From contig JAUVWB010000026.1 of NCBI GenBank assembly GCA_030604345.1, positions 1 through 11,234 of the forward strand: a stretch of 11,234 nucleotides of DNA. The letters run 5' to 3'. The DNA comes from Desulfofustis sp. GTDB taxonomy: Bacteria > Desulfobacterota > Desulfobulbia > Desulfobulbales > Desulfocapsaceae. Below, piece by piece: positions 1-6,853 of the stretch (its first letter is position 1; each line of letters opens with the position of its first letter). The notes beneath the pieces are model-generated. The model was given only the letters and a program-made list of their open reading frames with translations, was not told where the DNA came from and made no database searches. A program made the translations under genes and the position numbers.

Positions 1-1
1 C

Positions 2-1987
2 GAGGTGTTACTCACCGCGCACGGGCACCAGGTTCTGACCGCCTGTCACGGCGCCGAGGCGTTGCAAAAGCTCGGTCACGAAGATGTCGAGCTGATCGTC
101 AGCGATATCCTGATGCCGGTGATGGACGGTTTCCAGCTCTGCCAAACGGTGAAGAAGGACGATACCTTGCGCCGCATTCCGTTTCTCTTTTACACCGCCA
201 CCTACACCGGGTCCAAGGACGAGGACCTGGCGTTGCGCATCGGTGCCGACGCTTTTCTGCAGAAGCCCTGCGAGCCGGAGGTGTTCATCAACGCGATCGA
301 CAAGCTGGTCGCCGGCGACGGCCGAGACGTTGCGACCGACCGGGAGTTGGCCGACGAGGAAGAACTGCTGGTCTTGTACAACCAGCGCCTGGTCCGCAAG
401 CTCGAACAGAAGATGGTCGAGGCCGAGCATGAGATCGAAGAGCGAAAAAAGGTGGAAGCGGCGCTGCGCGAGAGCCAGCAGCACCTGATGGCCGCGCAGC
501 GACTGGCCTCCATCGGCGATTTTATCTGGGATGTGGGCAGTGGGGTGGTGAGCTGGTCGCAATCCCTGTGTGAGCTGCTCGGTTACGACGACTGTTGCTC
601 TTTTGACCATCGGCAACTCGATCACACCCTCTATCATCCCGACGATCGTGACCGGGTCAAGCGCTGGCTTGAAGAATGTCTCCACTCCGGGCAGGAGCGG
701 CTGACGCCGCTGGAATACCGGGTCCTGCGCAAAGACGGGACGATCCGGTTCGTTCGCACCGTCGGTACCATCGATCGCAGTGTCGGCAAGGGACCACAGG
801 TGTTTGCCACCGTTCAGGATATCACCGAGACCAAGCTCATCGAAGCCCAACTGCTGCAGGCTCAGAAAATGGAGTCGATCGGCCGGTTGGCCGGCGGTGT
901 GGCGCATGACTACAACAACATGCTCAGTGTCATCATCGGCTATGCCGAACTGGCGTTGAGTCGGGTTGGGGAGGGTGACTTGCTGCGCAGCGATCTGCAG
1001 GAGATTCTGGCCGCCGCCGGCCGTTCCCGGGACATCACCCGGCAATTGCTCGCTTTTGCCCGCAAGGAATCGATTTCTCCCGTGGTGCTTGACCTCAACG
1101 AAGCGGTGGGTACCATGCTCAAGGTCCTGCGTCGGCTCATCGGCGAGGATATCGATCTGGTTTGGATGCCCGGGGCGGAGCTTTGGCCGGTAAAAATGGA
1201 TCCGGCCCAACTCGACCAGATCCTGGCCAACCTCTGCGTCAATGCCCGTGATGCCATCGCCGATGTCGGCAAGATCACCATCGAGACCAAACGAGTGACT
1301 GTGGACCAGGCCTATTGCGCACGACACCTCGACTCAGTGCCCGGCGATTTTGTCATGCTCTCCATTGCCGATGATGGCTGCGGTATGGATCGGGCGACGC
1401 TAAACCAGATTTTCGAACCCTTTTTCACCACCAAGGACGTGGGTCGGGGGACCGGTCTCGGTCTGGCCACCGTCTACGGTATCGTCCAACAAAATAATGG
1501 ATTTATCAACGTGTATAGTGAACCGGGCCAAGGAACGGTCTTTTCCATCTATCTGCCCCGCCACCGCGGAGCACTACTCGAACAAGCGGTGATGGAGGAA
1601 CCGCAGCAGCCGAAGGGCAACGGTGAGTTGATTCTGGTGGTCGAGGATGAGGCCGCCATCATGAGGTTGACCGAGCGCATTCTCGATTCCCTGAACTACC
1701 GGGTAATTATCGCCCGGACCGTATCCGAGGCTCTGGATCTGGCGCACCGTTACGGAGATGAGTTGGCCCTGGTGATAACCGATGTGGTGATGCCGGAGAT
1801 GAACGGCCGCGACCTGGCCGATCGTCTTCGTTCCCGCCACCCGCACCTGAAATGTCTGTTCATGTCCGGTTATACCGCCGATGTGATTGCCCATCGCGGC
1901 GTTCTGGAGCAGGATGTCCATTTCATTCAGAAACCCTTTTCACGAAGCGACCTGGCCCGCACCGTCCGGGCCGCCCTCGACGCGTAA
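2..1987 (+). CDS. Soluble hybrid sensor histidine kinase (REC-PAS-HisKA-HATPase-REC), 5' partial
   Basis: A cytoplasmic hybrid histidine kinase that autophosphorylates on His and passes phosphate to receiver domains. Counting the GTG at position 5 as residue 1, the order is: receiver without its first strand (phospho-acceptor Asp34 in [10 protein letters not shown], Lys87 in QKP); charged coiled coil about 117-160; PAS domain about 165-275; HisKA with phospho-acceptor His301 in GGVAHDYNN; HATPase with N box near Asn413, G1 box DDGCGM (456-461) and G2 box GRGTGLGL (480-487); second receiver with acidic pair Glu547/Asp548, Asp593 in [10 protein letters not shown] and Lys643 in QKPF. There is no transmembrane segment. 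The frame is open to the window edge and the first receiver lacks its DD-containing first strand, so the true start lies upstream and GTG at 5 is not it. No DNA-binding output domain is present. The signal is unknown. Domain calls are firm. Confidence 0.95.
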   Translation, partial: EVLLTAHGHQVLTACHGAEALQKLGHEDVELIVSDILMPVMDGFQLCQTVKKDDTLRRIPFLFYTATYTGSKDEDLALRIGADAFLQKPCEPEVFINAIDKLVAGDGRDVATDRELADEEELLVLYNQRLVRKLEQKMVEAEHEIEERKKVEAALRESQQHLMAAQRLASIGDFIWDVGSGVVSWSQSLCELLGYDDCCSFDHRQLDHTLYHPDDRDRVKRWLEECLHSGQERLTPLEYRVLRKDGTIRFVRTVGTIDRSVGKGPQVFATVQDITETKLIEAQLLQAQKMESIGRLAGGVAHDYNNMLSVIIGYAELALSRVGEGDLLRSDLQEILAAAGRSRDITRQLLAFARKESISPVVLDLNEAVGTMLKVLRRLIGEDIDLVWMPGAELWPVKMDPAQLDQILANLCVNARDAIADVGKITIETKRVTVDQAYCARHLDSVPGDFVMLSIADDGCGMDRATLNQIFEPFFTTKDVGRGTGLGLATVYGIVQQNNGFINVYSEPGQGTVFSIYLPRHRGALLEQAVMEEPQQPKGNGELILVVEDEAAIMRLTERILDSLNYRVIIARTVSEALDLAHRYGDELALVITDVVMPEMNGRDLADRLRSRHPHLKCLFMSGYTADVIAHRGVLEQDVHFIQKPFSRSDLARTVRAALDA

Positions 1988-1995
1988 CGGGGTGG

Positions 1996-2040
1996 CCATG
2001 GTGAGCTCATGGGGCTGCCTGCGCCCCGGGCCGGCTTTTC
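1996..2040. terminator. Possible terminator region between converging kinase genes
   Basis: The 100-nt gap between the two convergent kinase genes contains two short inverted repeats: CCATG (1996-2000) with CATGG (2008-2012), and GGGGC (2011-2015) with GCCCC (2023-2027), the latter with a 7-nt loop. A TTTT run lies at 2036-2039, about 8 nt beyond the second stem. The stems are only 5 bp and the T run is offset, so intrinsic termination is possible but weakly supported. On the minus strand I see no better terminator for the other kinase. Confidence 0.3.
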
Positions 2041-2087
2041 GATAGTTTGGCACGGCTTGAAGATAGCGGGGTGCCGACCTGTGGCGA

Positions 2088-4292
2088 TCACGCACGCCGC
2101 GAATCCGCCAGGAGCGTCTGCAAAGCTATCGCCAGATCCTTGATCAGCATGGGTTTCTTCAGAAAGGCGCCGGCTCCCAACCGCAGGGTTTCCCGCACAT
2201 CGTCCGTTTCCGCGTAGCCACTGACGATCAGGGCTTTCTGGCCGGGGGAGACTCTCAGCAGCCGTTCGTAGGTCTCTCGTCCGCTGATGCCGGGGCTCAT
2301 GATCATGTCCAGGATCACCACCGCCACTGCCTGGTTGCGGACGAATTCGACCGCCTCTTCGCCATCGGCCACCGAAGCCGCCCGATAGCCGAGCTGAGTG
2401 AGCATGGAGCTAGTGATCTGTCGTTGGGCGTCGATGTCGTCTACCACCAGGACCAATTGGCCGTTGCCGCGAAAAGCGGACATATCGACAGTGGCCGGCT
2501 GCTGACGTAACGGCAACGAGGTGGCGGGCAGAAAGATGGCGAAGGCCGTCTCCCGGCCGCTGCTCGAGACACGGATGAAACCGTGGTGGTCCCGGATGAC
2601 ATTCCATACCACCGTCAGACCGAGGCCGGTGCCGCTCCGTCCCATCACCTTCTTGGAGTAGAACGGCTCGAATATCTTGTCCCGGTCCTGGTCGGCAATC
2701 CCCTTGCCCTGGTCGGTCACCGTCACCACCGCGTAACGGCCTTCGGGGAGGTCCGCTTCCTCGGTGCGCCGGTCGATCTCCCGATTGGCCGTGGCGATAG
2801 AGACAACGCCGGAGGTGTCGGTGGCCTCGGCTGCATTGGCAACCAGATTCATCAAGACTTTTCGGATATGGGCCCGAGATCCCATGATGGGGAAGAGGGC
2901 GGCCTCGAGGTTGCAGGCCAGCTCGACGCCGGGGTGGTGTCGGGACAGTGTCTCGAATTCGGGAGAGCGTAGATACTCTTCAACGATGGCGTTGAGGGCA
3001 AGGGGCTCTTTCTCGACGGCAACCCCGCGGGCCACGGTCAGCAGATCGCTGACGATGGCGGCGGCGCGCAGGCCGGATTCCCGGATCAGCTCTATCGGCC
3101 GGCGCAGCTTGTCGTCGGCTTTCAGATCCAACAACAGCAGATCGGGATAGCTGACGATGCCGGAGAGAATGTTGTTGAGATCATGGGCAACCCCGCCGGC
3201 CAGCAGACCGAGCGATTCCATCTTTTTGGCCCGGGCTTCGATCTTGCGGCTTTCCTCCAGCTCCTTTTCCCGCCGATTGCGTTCAGTGACGTCGCTGAGG
3301 GTGGTGATGAGTCCTCCATCGGGGAGGGGCACCGCCCTGAATTCGATATCCTTGACCAGACCGTCCTTGCAGGTGACCTGGTATTGGCAGGCCGCTCCGT
3401 TACGGCTGTTGTTTTGCCAGTGGGCGATCACCGTCTGCCGGTAGGCAGGGTCCGGGTAGGCTCGGGACGGCCAGCTGTGCATGTTTGTCAGGTCGCCGGG
3501 TCCGTATCCGGTTATCGCGGTAAAGCTGGTGTTGAGCGTGAGGAGATTCCTCCTGCGGTTCCAGACCGCTATGCCCTGCGGCAGACTCTGCAGGAGGCTG
3601 TCGAGCAGGTCGTGTTGCCGCTGCAATTCCGCTTTCGCCTCCGACTCGCGGATGGTGGCGCTGCGCTGACGGATCAGCAGGAAGACCAACAGACAGACGA
3701 GCAGAACGGTGAAGATAAACAGCGCGTTGACGCTCAGTTGAAAGGTTTCGAGCCGCTGTCGCTGGTTGTCCAGAATCATCTGCGCAGCGCTCTGCGAATT
3801 GGCCTTGATGGCCGAGGCCTTGGCGAAGGCCTCGGAGATCCTGGAGGCGATGACATTCAGCGTGACGTGCGAATCGGGGCTCCAGCCGGAAACCCCTTCC
3901 GCAAGCCAGATCCGTACATCGACGATGGCCGGCGCGGCAACGGCATGAAAGGAGGAGGCGTGGATCAGGTTGTCCTTGACGTAGGTATTGCGCAGGTCAA
4001 CGATAAGGCGGTGGGCCGTGTCGACGTCGGCCCGCAACCGGGCCAAATGCACTTCGTCTGCCGCAACGGCGGCGACACGCGCTGAGGTGGCCACGCTGTT
4101 GAGGCTGTCGAGGGCCGCACTCAGCGAGTTGAGTTCAATAAGCAGGGTCGAAGGCAGGTTTTCCTCGATGGACTGGAGGGTCTTGTTGGTATAGACAATC
4201 GCCCCGGTCGAACAGAGGAGGATGACCACGATGGCCGCAACCAGCGGACCATGGGCGAGCGCGAAGAAGCGTTGTTTGCCGAAGAAGTTCAC
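2088..4292 (-). CDS. Membrane hybrid sensor histidine kinase (periplasmic helical sensor, PAS, HisKA, HATPase, REC)
   Basis: A 734-aa inner-membrane sensor kinase. Transmembrane helix 1 is about 16-34. A roughly 150-residue, Ala/Leu-rich, probably all-helical periplasmic domain spans about 35-187, and helix 2 about 188-208. A short coiled linker (213-230) and a PAS domain (about 228-340, ending in the PAS-typical SDVTERNRREKE) follow. HisKA has phospho-acceptor His370 in GGVAHDLNN. HATPase has Asn486, DQGKGI (527-532) and GRSGTGLGL (551-559). The C-terminal receiver has Asp618/Asp619, phospho-acceptor Asp662 and Lys713. The start is GTG at 4292. It overlaps the stop of the upstream TAXI binding-protein gene as GTGA, and the first membrane helix needs this start because no internal Met occurs before residue 172. 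Translational coupling and the periplasmic sensor suggest that the binding protein presents its ligand to this kinase. That is inference, and the ligand is unknown. Confidence 0.93.
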   Translation of the reverse strand: MNFFGKQRFFALAHGPLVAAIVVILLCSTGAIVYTNKTLQSIEENLPSTLLIELNSLSAALDSLNSVATSARVAAVAADEVHLARLRADVDTAHRLIVDLRNTYVKDNLIHASSFHAVAAPAIVDVRIWLAEGVSGWSPDSHVTLNVIASRISEAFAKASAIKANSQSAAQMILDNQRQRLETFQLSVNALFIFTVLLVCLLVFLLIRQRSATIRESEAKAELQRQHDLLDSLLQSLPQGIAVWNRRRNLLTLNTSFTAITGYGPGDLTNMHSWPSRAYPDPAYRQTVIAHWQNNSRNGAACQYQVTCKDGLVKDIEFRAVPLPDGGLITTLSDVTERNRREKELEESRKIEARAKKMESLGLLAGGVAHDLNNILSGIVSYPDLLLLDLKADDKLRRPIELIRESGLRAAAIVSDLLTVARGVAVEKEPLALNAIVEEYLRSPEFETLSRHHPGVELACNLEAALFPIMGSRAHIRKVLMNLVANAAEATDTSGVVSIATANREIDRRTEEADLPEGRYAVVTVTDQGKGIADQDRDKIFEPFYSKKVMGRSGTGLGLTVVWNVIRDHHGFIRVSSSGRETAFAIFLPATSLPLRQQPATVDMSAFRGNGQLVLVVDDIDAQRQITSSMLTQLGYRAASVADGEEAVEFVRNQAVAVVILDMIMSPGISGRETYERLLRVSPGQKALIVSGYAETDDVRETLRLGAGAFLKKPMLIKDLAIALQTLLADSRRA

Positions 4293-5302
4293 GGCCGGTT
4301 GTCCCGTCTGCTTTGGTAGTATCGCTCGGCGCCCGGATGCAGCGGAATGGTGAGGCCATTGCGCGCGGATTCGACAGAGATCTGTTTTCCCAGCGGGTGG
4401 CCCTGCCGTAGCAGTGCTGCGGTTCTGTCGCTGAACAGGATTTCGGTCAAGGCCTGGGCGACGGTGTCATCCATATCGCTGCTTACCACGAAGAGGGCGT
4501 AGACCTCGACGGTCGGTGTCACCGGGATGCCGGGATAACTGGCAGCGTCGATGACGCCGGGCGTCAGGTGGGGATAGGTAGCGTGAATTTTCCCGGCAAT
4601 TTCCGGGGCAATCGGCAAAAGCCTCAGTCCCACCGGCAACAGAGTGGTCACGGCCTCCATCGGTACCCCGGCCATCATCGAAAAGCCGTCCAACTGGCCG
4701 TTGCGCATCTTGTCATCGGTGAACGCCGGCTTCAGATATTGGGGGCGCAGATCGCCTTCACTCAGCCCGTGTGCGGCGAGCACCGCATCGGTGACCTGCC
4801 GGGTCCCCGAACCGGGCTCGTCAACCGAGATTCGCTTACCGCGCAGATCACCAAAAGACTCGATCCCCGCATCGTTACGGACGACCATCTGAAATTTTTC
4901 CGGATACAGGCTGGCGATCGCCCGCAGTTTGCCGGAATCGGCAAGCGTTGCAAAATTCCGTTGCCCGTTGTAGGCGTCTGCGGCGACGTCGGCCTGGACG
5001 AGGCCGGCCTCCAGTTCTCCGATAATTATCGCCCGGGCGTTTTCAATCGATCCGGCTGAATTCTGGGCGATGCCGACTATCCCGTGGAGCGGTGATTCGG
5101 GGGCCTGAGCCTGTTCGGTAATGGCCAGGGCGATCAATTTGCCGATCGGATAGTACACACCGGTACTGCCGCCGGTACCGATGCGAAAGGTCTGCAGGGC
5201 GTGGGCGGAAGAAAAGCTGAGCAGCAACGTGACGGTCACGGTTCCGAGTATATAACGAATAGAGCGGTGCTGTCCGGTGCCGACTGATGAGGGTAATGCC
5301 AT
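4289..5302 (-). CDS. TAXI-family TRAP-type periplasmic solute-binding protein
   Basis: A 337-aa secreted solute-binding protein of the TAXI (TRAP-associated extracytoplasmic immunogenic) family, which binds small organic acids or amino acids in the periplasm. The signal peptide has basic residues (HRSIR), a hydrophobic core about 17-31 and a likely cut after SSAHA (31-35). Family hallmarks are FRIGTGGSTGVYYPIG (39-54), DLRGKRISVDEPGSGT (152-167), the KMRNGQLDGF segment (198-207), and IPLHPGAERYY near the C-terminus. The start was chosen as ATG at 5302 because GGAGGT sits 4 nt upstream; an in-frame ATG at 5335 adds 11 residues but has no close ribosome binding site. It is the first gene of a two-gene operon with the sensor kinase, stop and start overlapping by 4 nt. 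No DctQ/DctM-like permease is present in the window, so a sensory rather than purely transport role is plausible. Confidence 0.9.
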   Translation of the reverse strand: MALPSSVGTGQHRSIRYILGTVTVTLLLSFSSAHALQTFRIGTGGSTGVYYPIGKLIALAITEQAQAPESPLHGIVGIAQNSAGSIENARAIIIGELEAGLVQADVAADAYNGQRNFATLADSGKLRAIASLYPEKFQMVVRNDAGIESFGDLRGKRISVDEPGSGTRQVTDAVLAAHGLSEGDLRPQYLKPAFTDDKMRNGQLDGFSMMAGVPMEAVTTLLPVGLRLLPIAPEIAGKIHATYPHLTPGVIDAASYPGIPVTPTVEVYALFVVSSDMDDTVAQALTEILFSDRTAALLRQGHPLGKQISVESARNGLTIPLHPGAERYYQSRRDNRP

Positions 5303-5306
5303 GACC

Positions 5307-5312
5307 ACCTCC
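5307..5312 (-). promoter_or_regulatory. Ribosome binding site deciding the TAXI protein start
   Basis: Read on the minus strand, GGAGGT lies 4 nt before the ATG at 5302. This supports that start over the in-frame ATG at 5335, whose nearest purine-rich stretch is about 16 nt away. Confidence 0.75.
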
Positions 5313-5363
5313 GTAGCTGTTTTCCCTGAAGACATGGGGGCTTAGCGTCTGCCTCCCAGAAGA

Positions 5364-5392
5364 ACTGTAGCACAGCGAAACGGGGAAAGCAA
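5364..5392 (-). promoter_or_regulatory. Candidate sigma70-type promoter for the TAXI-kinase operon
   Basis: On the minus strand, TTGCTT (5392-5387) and TACAGT (5369-5364) are separated by exactly 17 nt, giving an expected start near 5357 and a leader of about 55 nt. The match is partial (3/6 and 4/6), so this is a candidate only. Confidence 0.3.
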
Positions 5393-5505
5393 AAAGGGAG
5401 CCTTGGAGCCGAGTGGGGAGAAGGGTTGGGAGAAGCTGTCGTTTTCTTGAAAAACGCTCAGTCTGCCTGAAGACCGTTCAGCGGGCGATGATATCGGAAG
5501 GGCTA

Positions 5506-5534
5506 TTGACGGGTTTGGTGACGGCCATTACTAT
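5506..5534 (+). promoter_or_regulatory. Candidate sigma70-type promoter for the terC-like gene
   Basis: TTGACG (5506-5511, 5/6 match) and TACTAT (5529-5534, 4/6 match) are separated by the optimal 17 nt. The predicted transcription start is near 5541, which leaves a leader of about 148 nt before the ATG at 5689. Confidence 0.55.
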
Positions 5535-5675
5535 CGCCTGAGATTGCGAGAGCGTCATGAGCACGGAAAAGAGTTTTGGCGTCCCGTTACCCGTCCCCTG
5601 GGGGGCACCTGAGCGGCGGCACGGGGAGCGCTTTTCTGTCTGGGAGCACGGAGCAGATGGTACAAAGAGCAGCGC

Positions 5676-5682
5676 AGAGGAG
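5676..5682 (+). promoter_or_regulatory. Ribosome binding site deciding the terC-like start
   Basis: AGAGGAG lies 6 nt before the ATG at 5689. The frame continues open upstream to an ATG at 5557, but the strong site here and the family alignment place the start at 5689. Confidence 0.8.
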
Positions 5683-5688
5683 ATAATC

Positions 5689-6432
5689 ATGTTTGCGTGG
5701 ATGGTTTCCCCCGAGGCCTGGGTGGCGTTAGGCAACCTGGTGGCACTCGAGATCGTTCTGGGCATCGACAACATCGTTTTCATCTCGATCCGGGTGGGCC
5801 GGTTGCCGCCGGCCAACCGAAACCTGGCGCGCAACCTCGGACTCGGTCTGGCCATGCTGACCCGGCTGGCCTTGCTGTTCAGTCTGGTCTGGGTAATGGG
5901 TCTGGTGGAGCCGCTGTTCACCGTTCTGGGCCGTGAAATCTCGGGGCGCGACCTGATTCTGATCGGCGGCGGGCTGTTTCTGTTGGCCAAGTCGACACAC
6001 GAAATCCATCACAGTCTGGAAGTCGTTCAGGAGCAGCACAAGCAAGTCGGTCACGCCAGCTTTTACAGCGTTCTGGTACAGATTGCCGTGCTCGACATCG
6101 TCTTCTCGCTGGACTCGGTCATCACCGCCGTCGGCCTGGTCGAACACCTGTCGATCATGGTCATCGCCATCATCGTTGCGGTCGGGGTCATGCTGCTTGC
6201 TGCCAAACCGATCAGCGAATTCGTCGACGCCAACCCGCCGATCAAGATGCTCGCCCTGTCCTTTCTGCTGTTGATCGGTTTCACCCTGGTGGCCGAAGGG
6301 TTTGACGTGCATGTGCCGAAAGGCTATATCTATTTCGCCATGGCCTTTTCTCTGGGTGTGGAAGTGCTCAACATGCAGCTGCGCAAAAAAAAGGCGGCCG
6401 AGGTCATCCATCTGAGCAAGCAGATCGAGTAG
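5689..6432 (+). CDS. TerC-family integral membrane protein, YgdQ-like
   Basis: A 247-aa polytopic inner-membrane protein of the TerC superfamily, about the length of E. coli YgdQ, which it resembles from end to end by recall. Hallmarks are WVALGNLVALEIVLGIDNIV (11-30) and the second acidic motif LDIVFSLDSVITAVGL (135-150), where Asp27, Asp136 and Asp142 lie inside membrane helices, and HVPKGYIYFAMAFSLGVE (208-225). About seven hydrophobic segments are visible: roughly 11-33, 49-72, 88-100, 125-150, 154-172, 185-203 and 211-229. TerC relatives have been linked to manganese and calcium efflux, metal loading of exported proteins and tellurite resistance; the role of the YgdQ branch is not settled. 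It stands alone, with a promoter candidate and leader before it and a terminator after it. An in-frame 44-codon upstream extension has no family similarity and was excluded. Confidence 0.92.
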   Translation: MFAWMVSPEAWVALGNLVALEIVLGIDNIVFISIRVGRLPPANRNLARNLGLGLAMLTRLALLFSLVWVMGLVEPLFTVLGREISGRDLILIGGGLFLLAKSTHEIHHSLEVVQEQHKQVGHASFYSVLVQIAVLDIVFSLDSVITAVGLVEHLSIMVIAIIVAVGVMLLAAKPISEFVDANPPIKMLALSFLLLIGFTLVAEGFDVHVPKGYIYFAMAFSLGVEVLNMQLRKKKAAEVIHLSKQIE

Positions 6433-6440
6433 CCGCAGCA

Positions 6441-6488
6441 AGACAGAGCGTCCCAGCGGCGCGTTGGGATTCGGCTCTGTCTTTCGAT
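6441..6488 (+). terminator. Hairpin terminator after the terC-like gene
   Basis: A perfect 9-bp outer stem AGACAGAGC (6441-6449) pairs with GCTCTGTCT (6474-6482). It encloses an inner stem TCCCAGCG/CGTTGGGA (6451-6458 with 6462-6469, one G-U pair). TTTCGATTT follows. The hairpin begins 9 nt after the stop codon. The T run is interrupted, but the structure is strong and well placed. Confidence 0.75.
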
Positions 6489-6516
6489 TTGCCCATTGGT
6501 CAACGGGTCTTATAAT
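6489..6516 (+). promoter_or_regulatory. Promoter of the rubredoxin-like gene
   Basis: A perfect TATAAT -10 box (6511-6516) is preceded by TTGCCC (6489-6494, 4/6 match) with a 16-nt spacer. The start would fall near 6523, giving a short leader of about 28 nt. The -35 overlaps the tail of the preceding terminator. Confidence 0.65.
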
Positions 6517-6550
6517 AGAGTCATCAACCTCAACCGAAAAGGAGCCAACC

Positions 6551-6745
6551 ATGACGTCGAAGACCTCGCCACAAATGAGTCCGGCCGGTGATCCTTACTG
6601 GAAATGCGGAAAATGCGGCAGAACGGTCCAAGCGCCGAAACCGCCGGAGATCTGCCCAAGCTGCAAGGAGCAGTGCGATTTCAAGGACGTGACCTGCTAT
6701 ACGCCGGACTGCGGTGGTCCGGGCAACATCGATCAGCGCTTCTAG
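6551..6745 (+). CDS. Small rubredoxin-like zinc-ribbon/iron protein with seven cysteines
   Basis: A 64-aa cytoplasmic protein with two CxxC knuckles, Cys19-x2-Cys22 (WKCGKCG) and Cys35-x2-Cys38 (ICPSC). They are separated by 12 residues, as in the rubredoxin-like tails of rubrerythrins rather than full rubredoxins, where the spacing is much longer. The knuckles would bind one Fe or Zn. Three further cysteines (42, 49, 54) sit in a distinctive tail ending CYTPDCGGPGNIDQRF (49-64), more than one rubredoxin site needs. I recall similar small proteins in anaerobes, but no function is established here. AAAAGGAG lies 6 nt before the ATG and a TATAAT promoter precedes it. It lies 104 nt upstream of xdhC in the same direction but is probably a separate unit. 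Electron transfer is a guess; metal binding is well supported. Confidence 0.88.
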   Translation: MTSKTSPQMSPAGDPYWKCGKCGRTVQAPKPPEICPSCKEQCDFKDVTCYTPDCGGPGNIDQRF

Positions 6746-6751
6746 GCTGAA

Positions 6752-6786
6752 TCAGCCATCGATCTGGTTTGGTACAGATTGGCTGA
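6752..6786 (+). other. RNA hairpin between the rubredoxin-like gene and xdhC
   Basis: TCAGCCA (6752-6758) pairs with TGGCTGA (6780-6786), and ATCTG (6762-6766) pairs with CAGAT (6775-6779), with a 3-nt bulge (6759-6761) and an 8-nt loop. It starts 6 nt after the upstream stop. There is no T run after it, so it may be a 3' end stabiliser, processing site or Rho-assisted terminator rather than an intrinsic terminator. Confidence 0.45.
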
Positions 6787-6826
6787 ACTTCCGTTCAACG
6801 GGTCGTCTCATTGGGAGGTGTGAGAA

Positions 6827-6853
6827 ATGTGCCCGCGGCTGTTGAATAGATGA
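6827..6853 (+). CDS. Candidate 8-codon leader peptide (MCPRLLNR) ahead of xdhC
   Basis: A strong ribosome binding site, GGGAGGT (6813-6819), sits 7 nt before ATG at 6827. That ATG opens only eight codons and ends at TGA 6851-6853. The TGA overlaps the ATG of the XdhC gene (6850-6852) as ATGA. The XdhC start has no site of its own, so ribosomes that load here and terminate could reinitiate at xdhC. Whether the peptide matters, or only the coupling, cannot be told. Alternatively the site serves xdhC directly from about 30 nt away, which would be unusually far. Confidence 0.5.
   Translation: MCPRLLNR

Larger units (their letters stand above)
5303..5688. other. Divergent intergenic region between TAXI-kinase operon and terC-like gene
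   Basis: This 386-nt non-coding stretch separates divergently transcribed genes. It holds a leftward promoter candidate, a rightward promoter candidate, and the roughly 150-nt leader of the terC-like gene. Small inverted repeats are CGTTTT/AAAACG (5440-5456, 5-nt loop) and CTGAA/TTCAG (5467-5481, 5-nt spacer). Either could be an operator or a small hairpin, but neither matches a site I recognise. A purine-rich GGGAG-containing stretch lies at 5396-5436. I see no convincing gene. Confidence 0.6.

Noticed and set aside
8..1327. Long open frame (about 439 codons) antisense to the first kinase
   Set aside because: It mirrors the codon pattern of the real gene, shows no recognisable motifs, and the plus-strand product has complete kinase motifs.
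2048..2058. TGGCACG followed by TTGA, resembling a sigma54 -24/-12 element
   Set aside because: The spacing between the two halves is 2 nt instead of about 4-5, and it lies between convergent gene ends with nothing downstream to drive.
5478..5558. Minus-strand 26-codon frame starting at 5558
   Set aside because: It has no ribosome binding site, no recognisable product and overlaps the rightward promoter candidate.
5541..5688. yybP-ykoY manganese riboswitch in the terC-like leader
   Set aside because: The conserved GGGGAGUAG loop and the downstream GAGACYUUGCC-type segment are not found in the leader in the required order.
5557..5688. Upstream start giving the TerC-like protein a 44-residue N-terminal extension
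   Set aside because: There is only a weak GAGAG before ATG 5557, the extension is Gly/Pro/Arg-rich without family similarity, and a strong ribosome binding site precedes ATG 5689.
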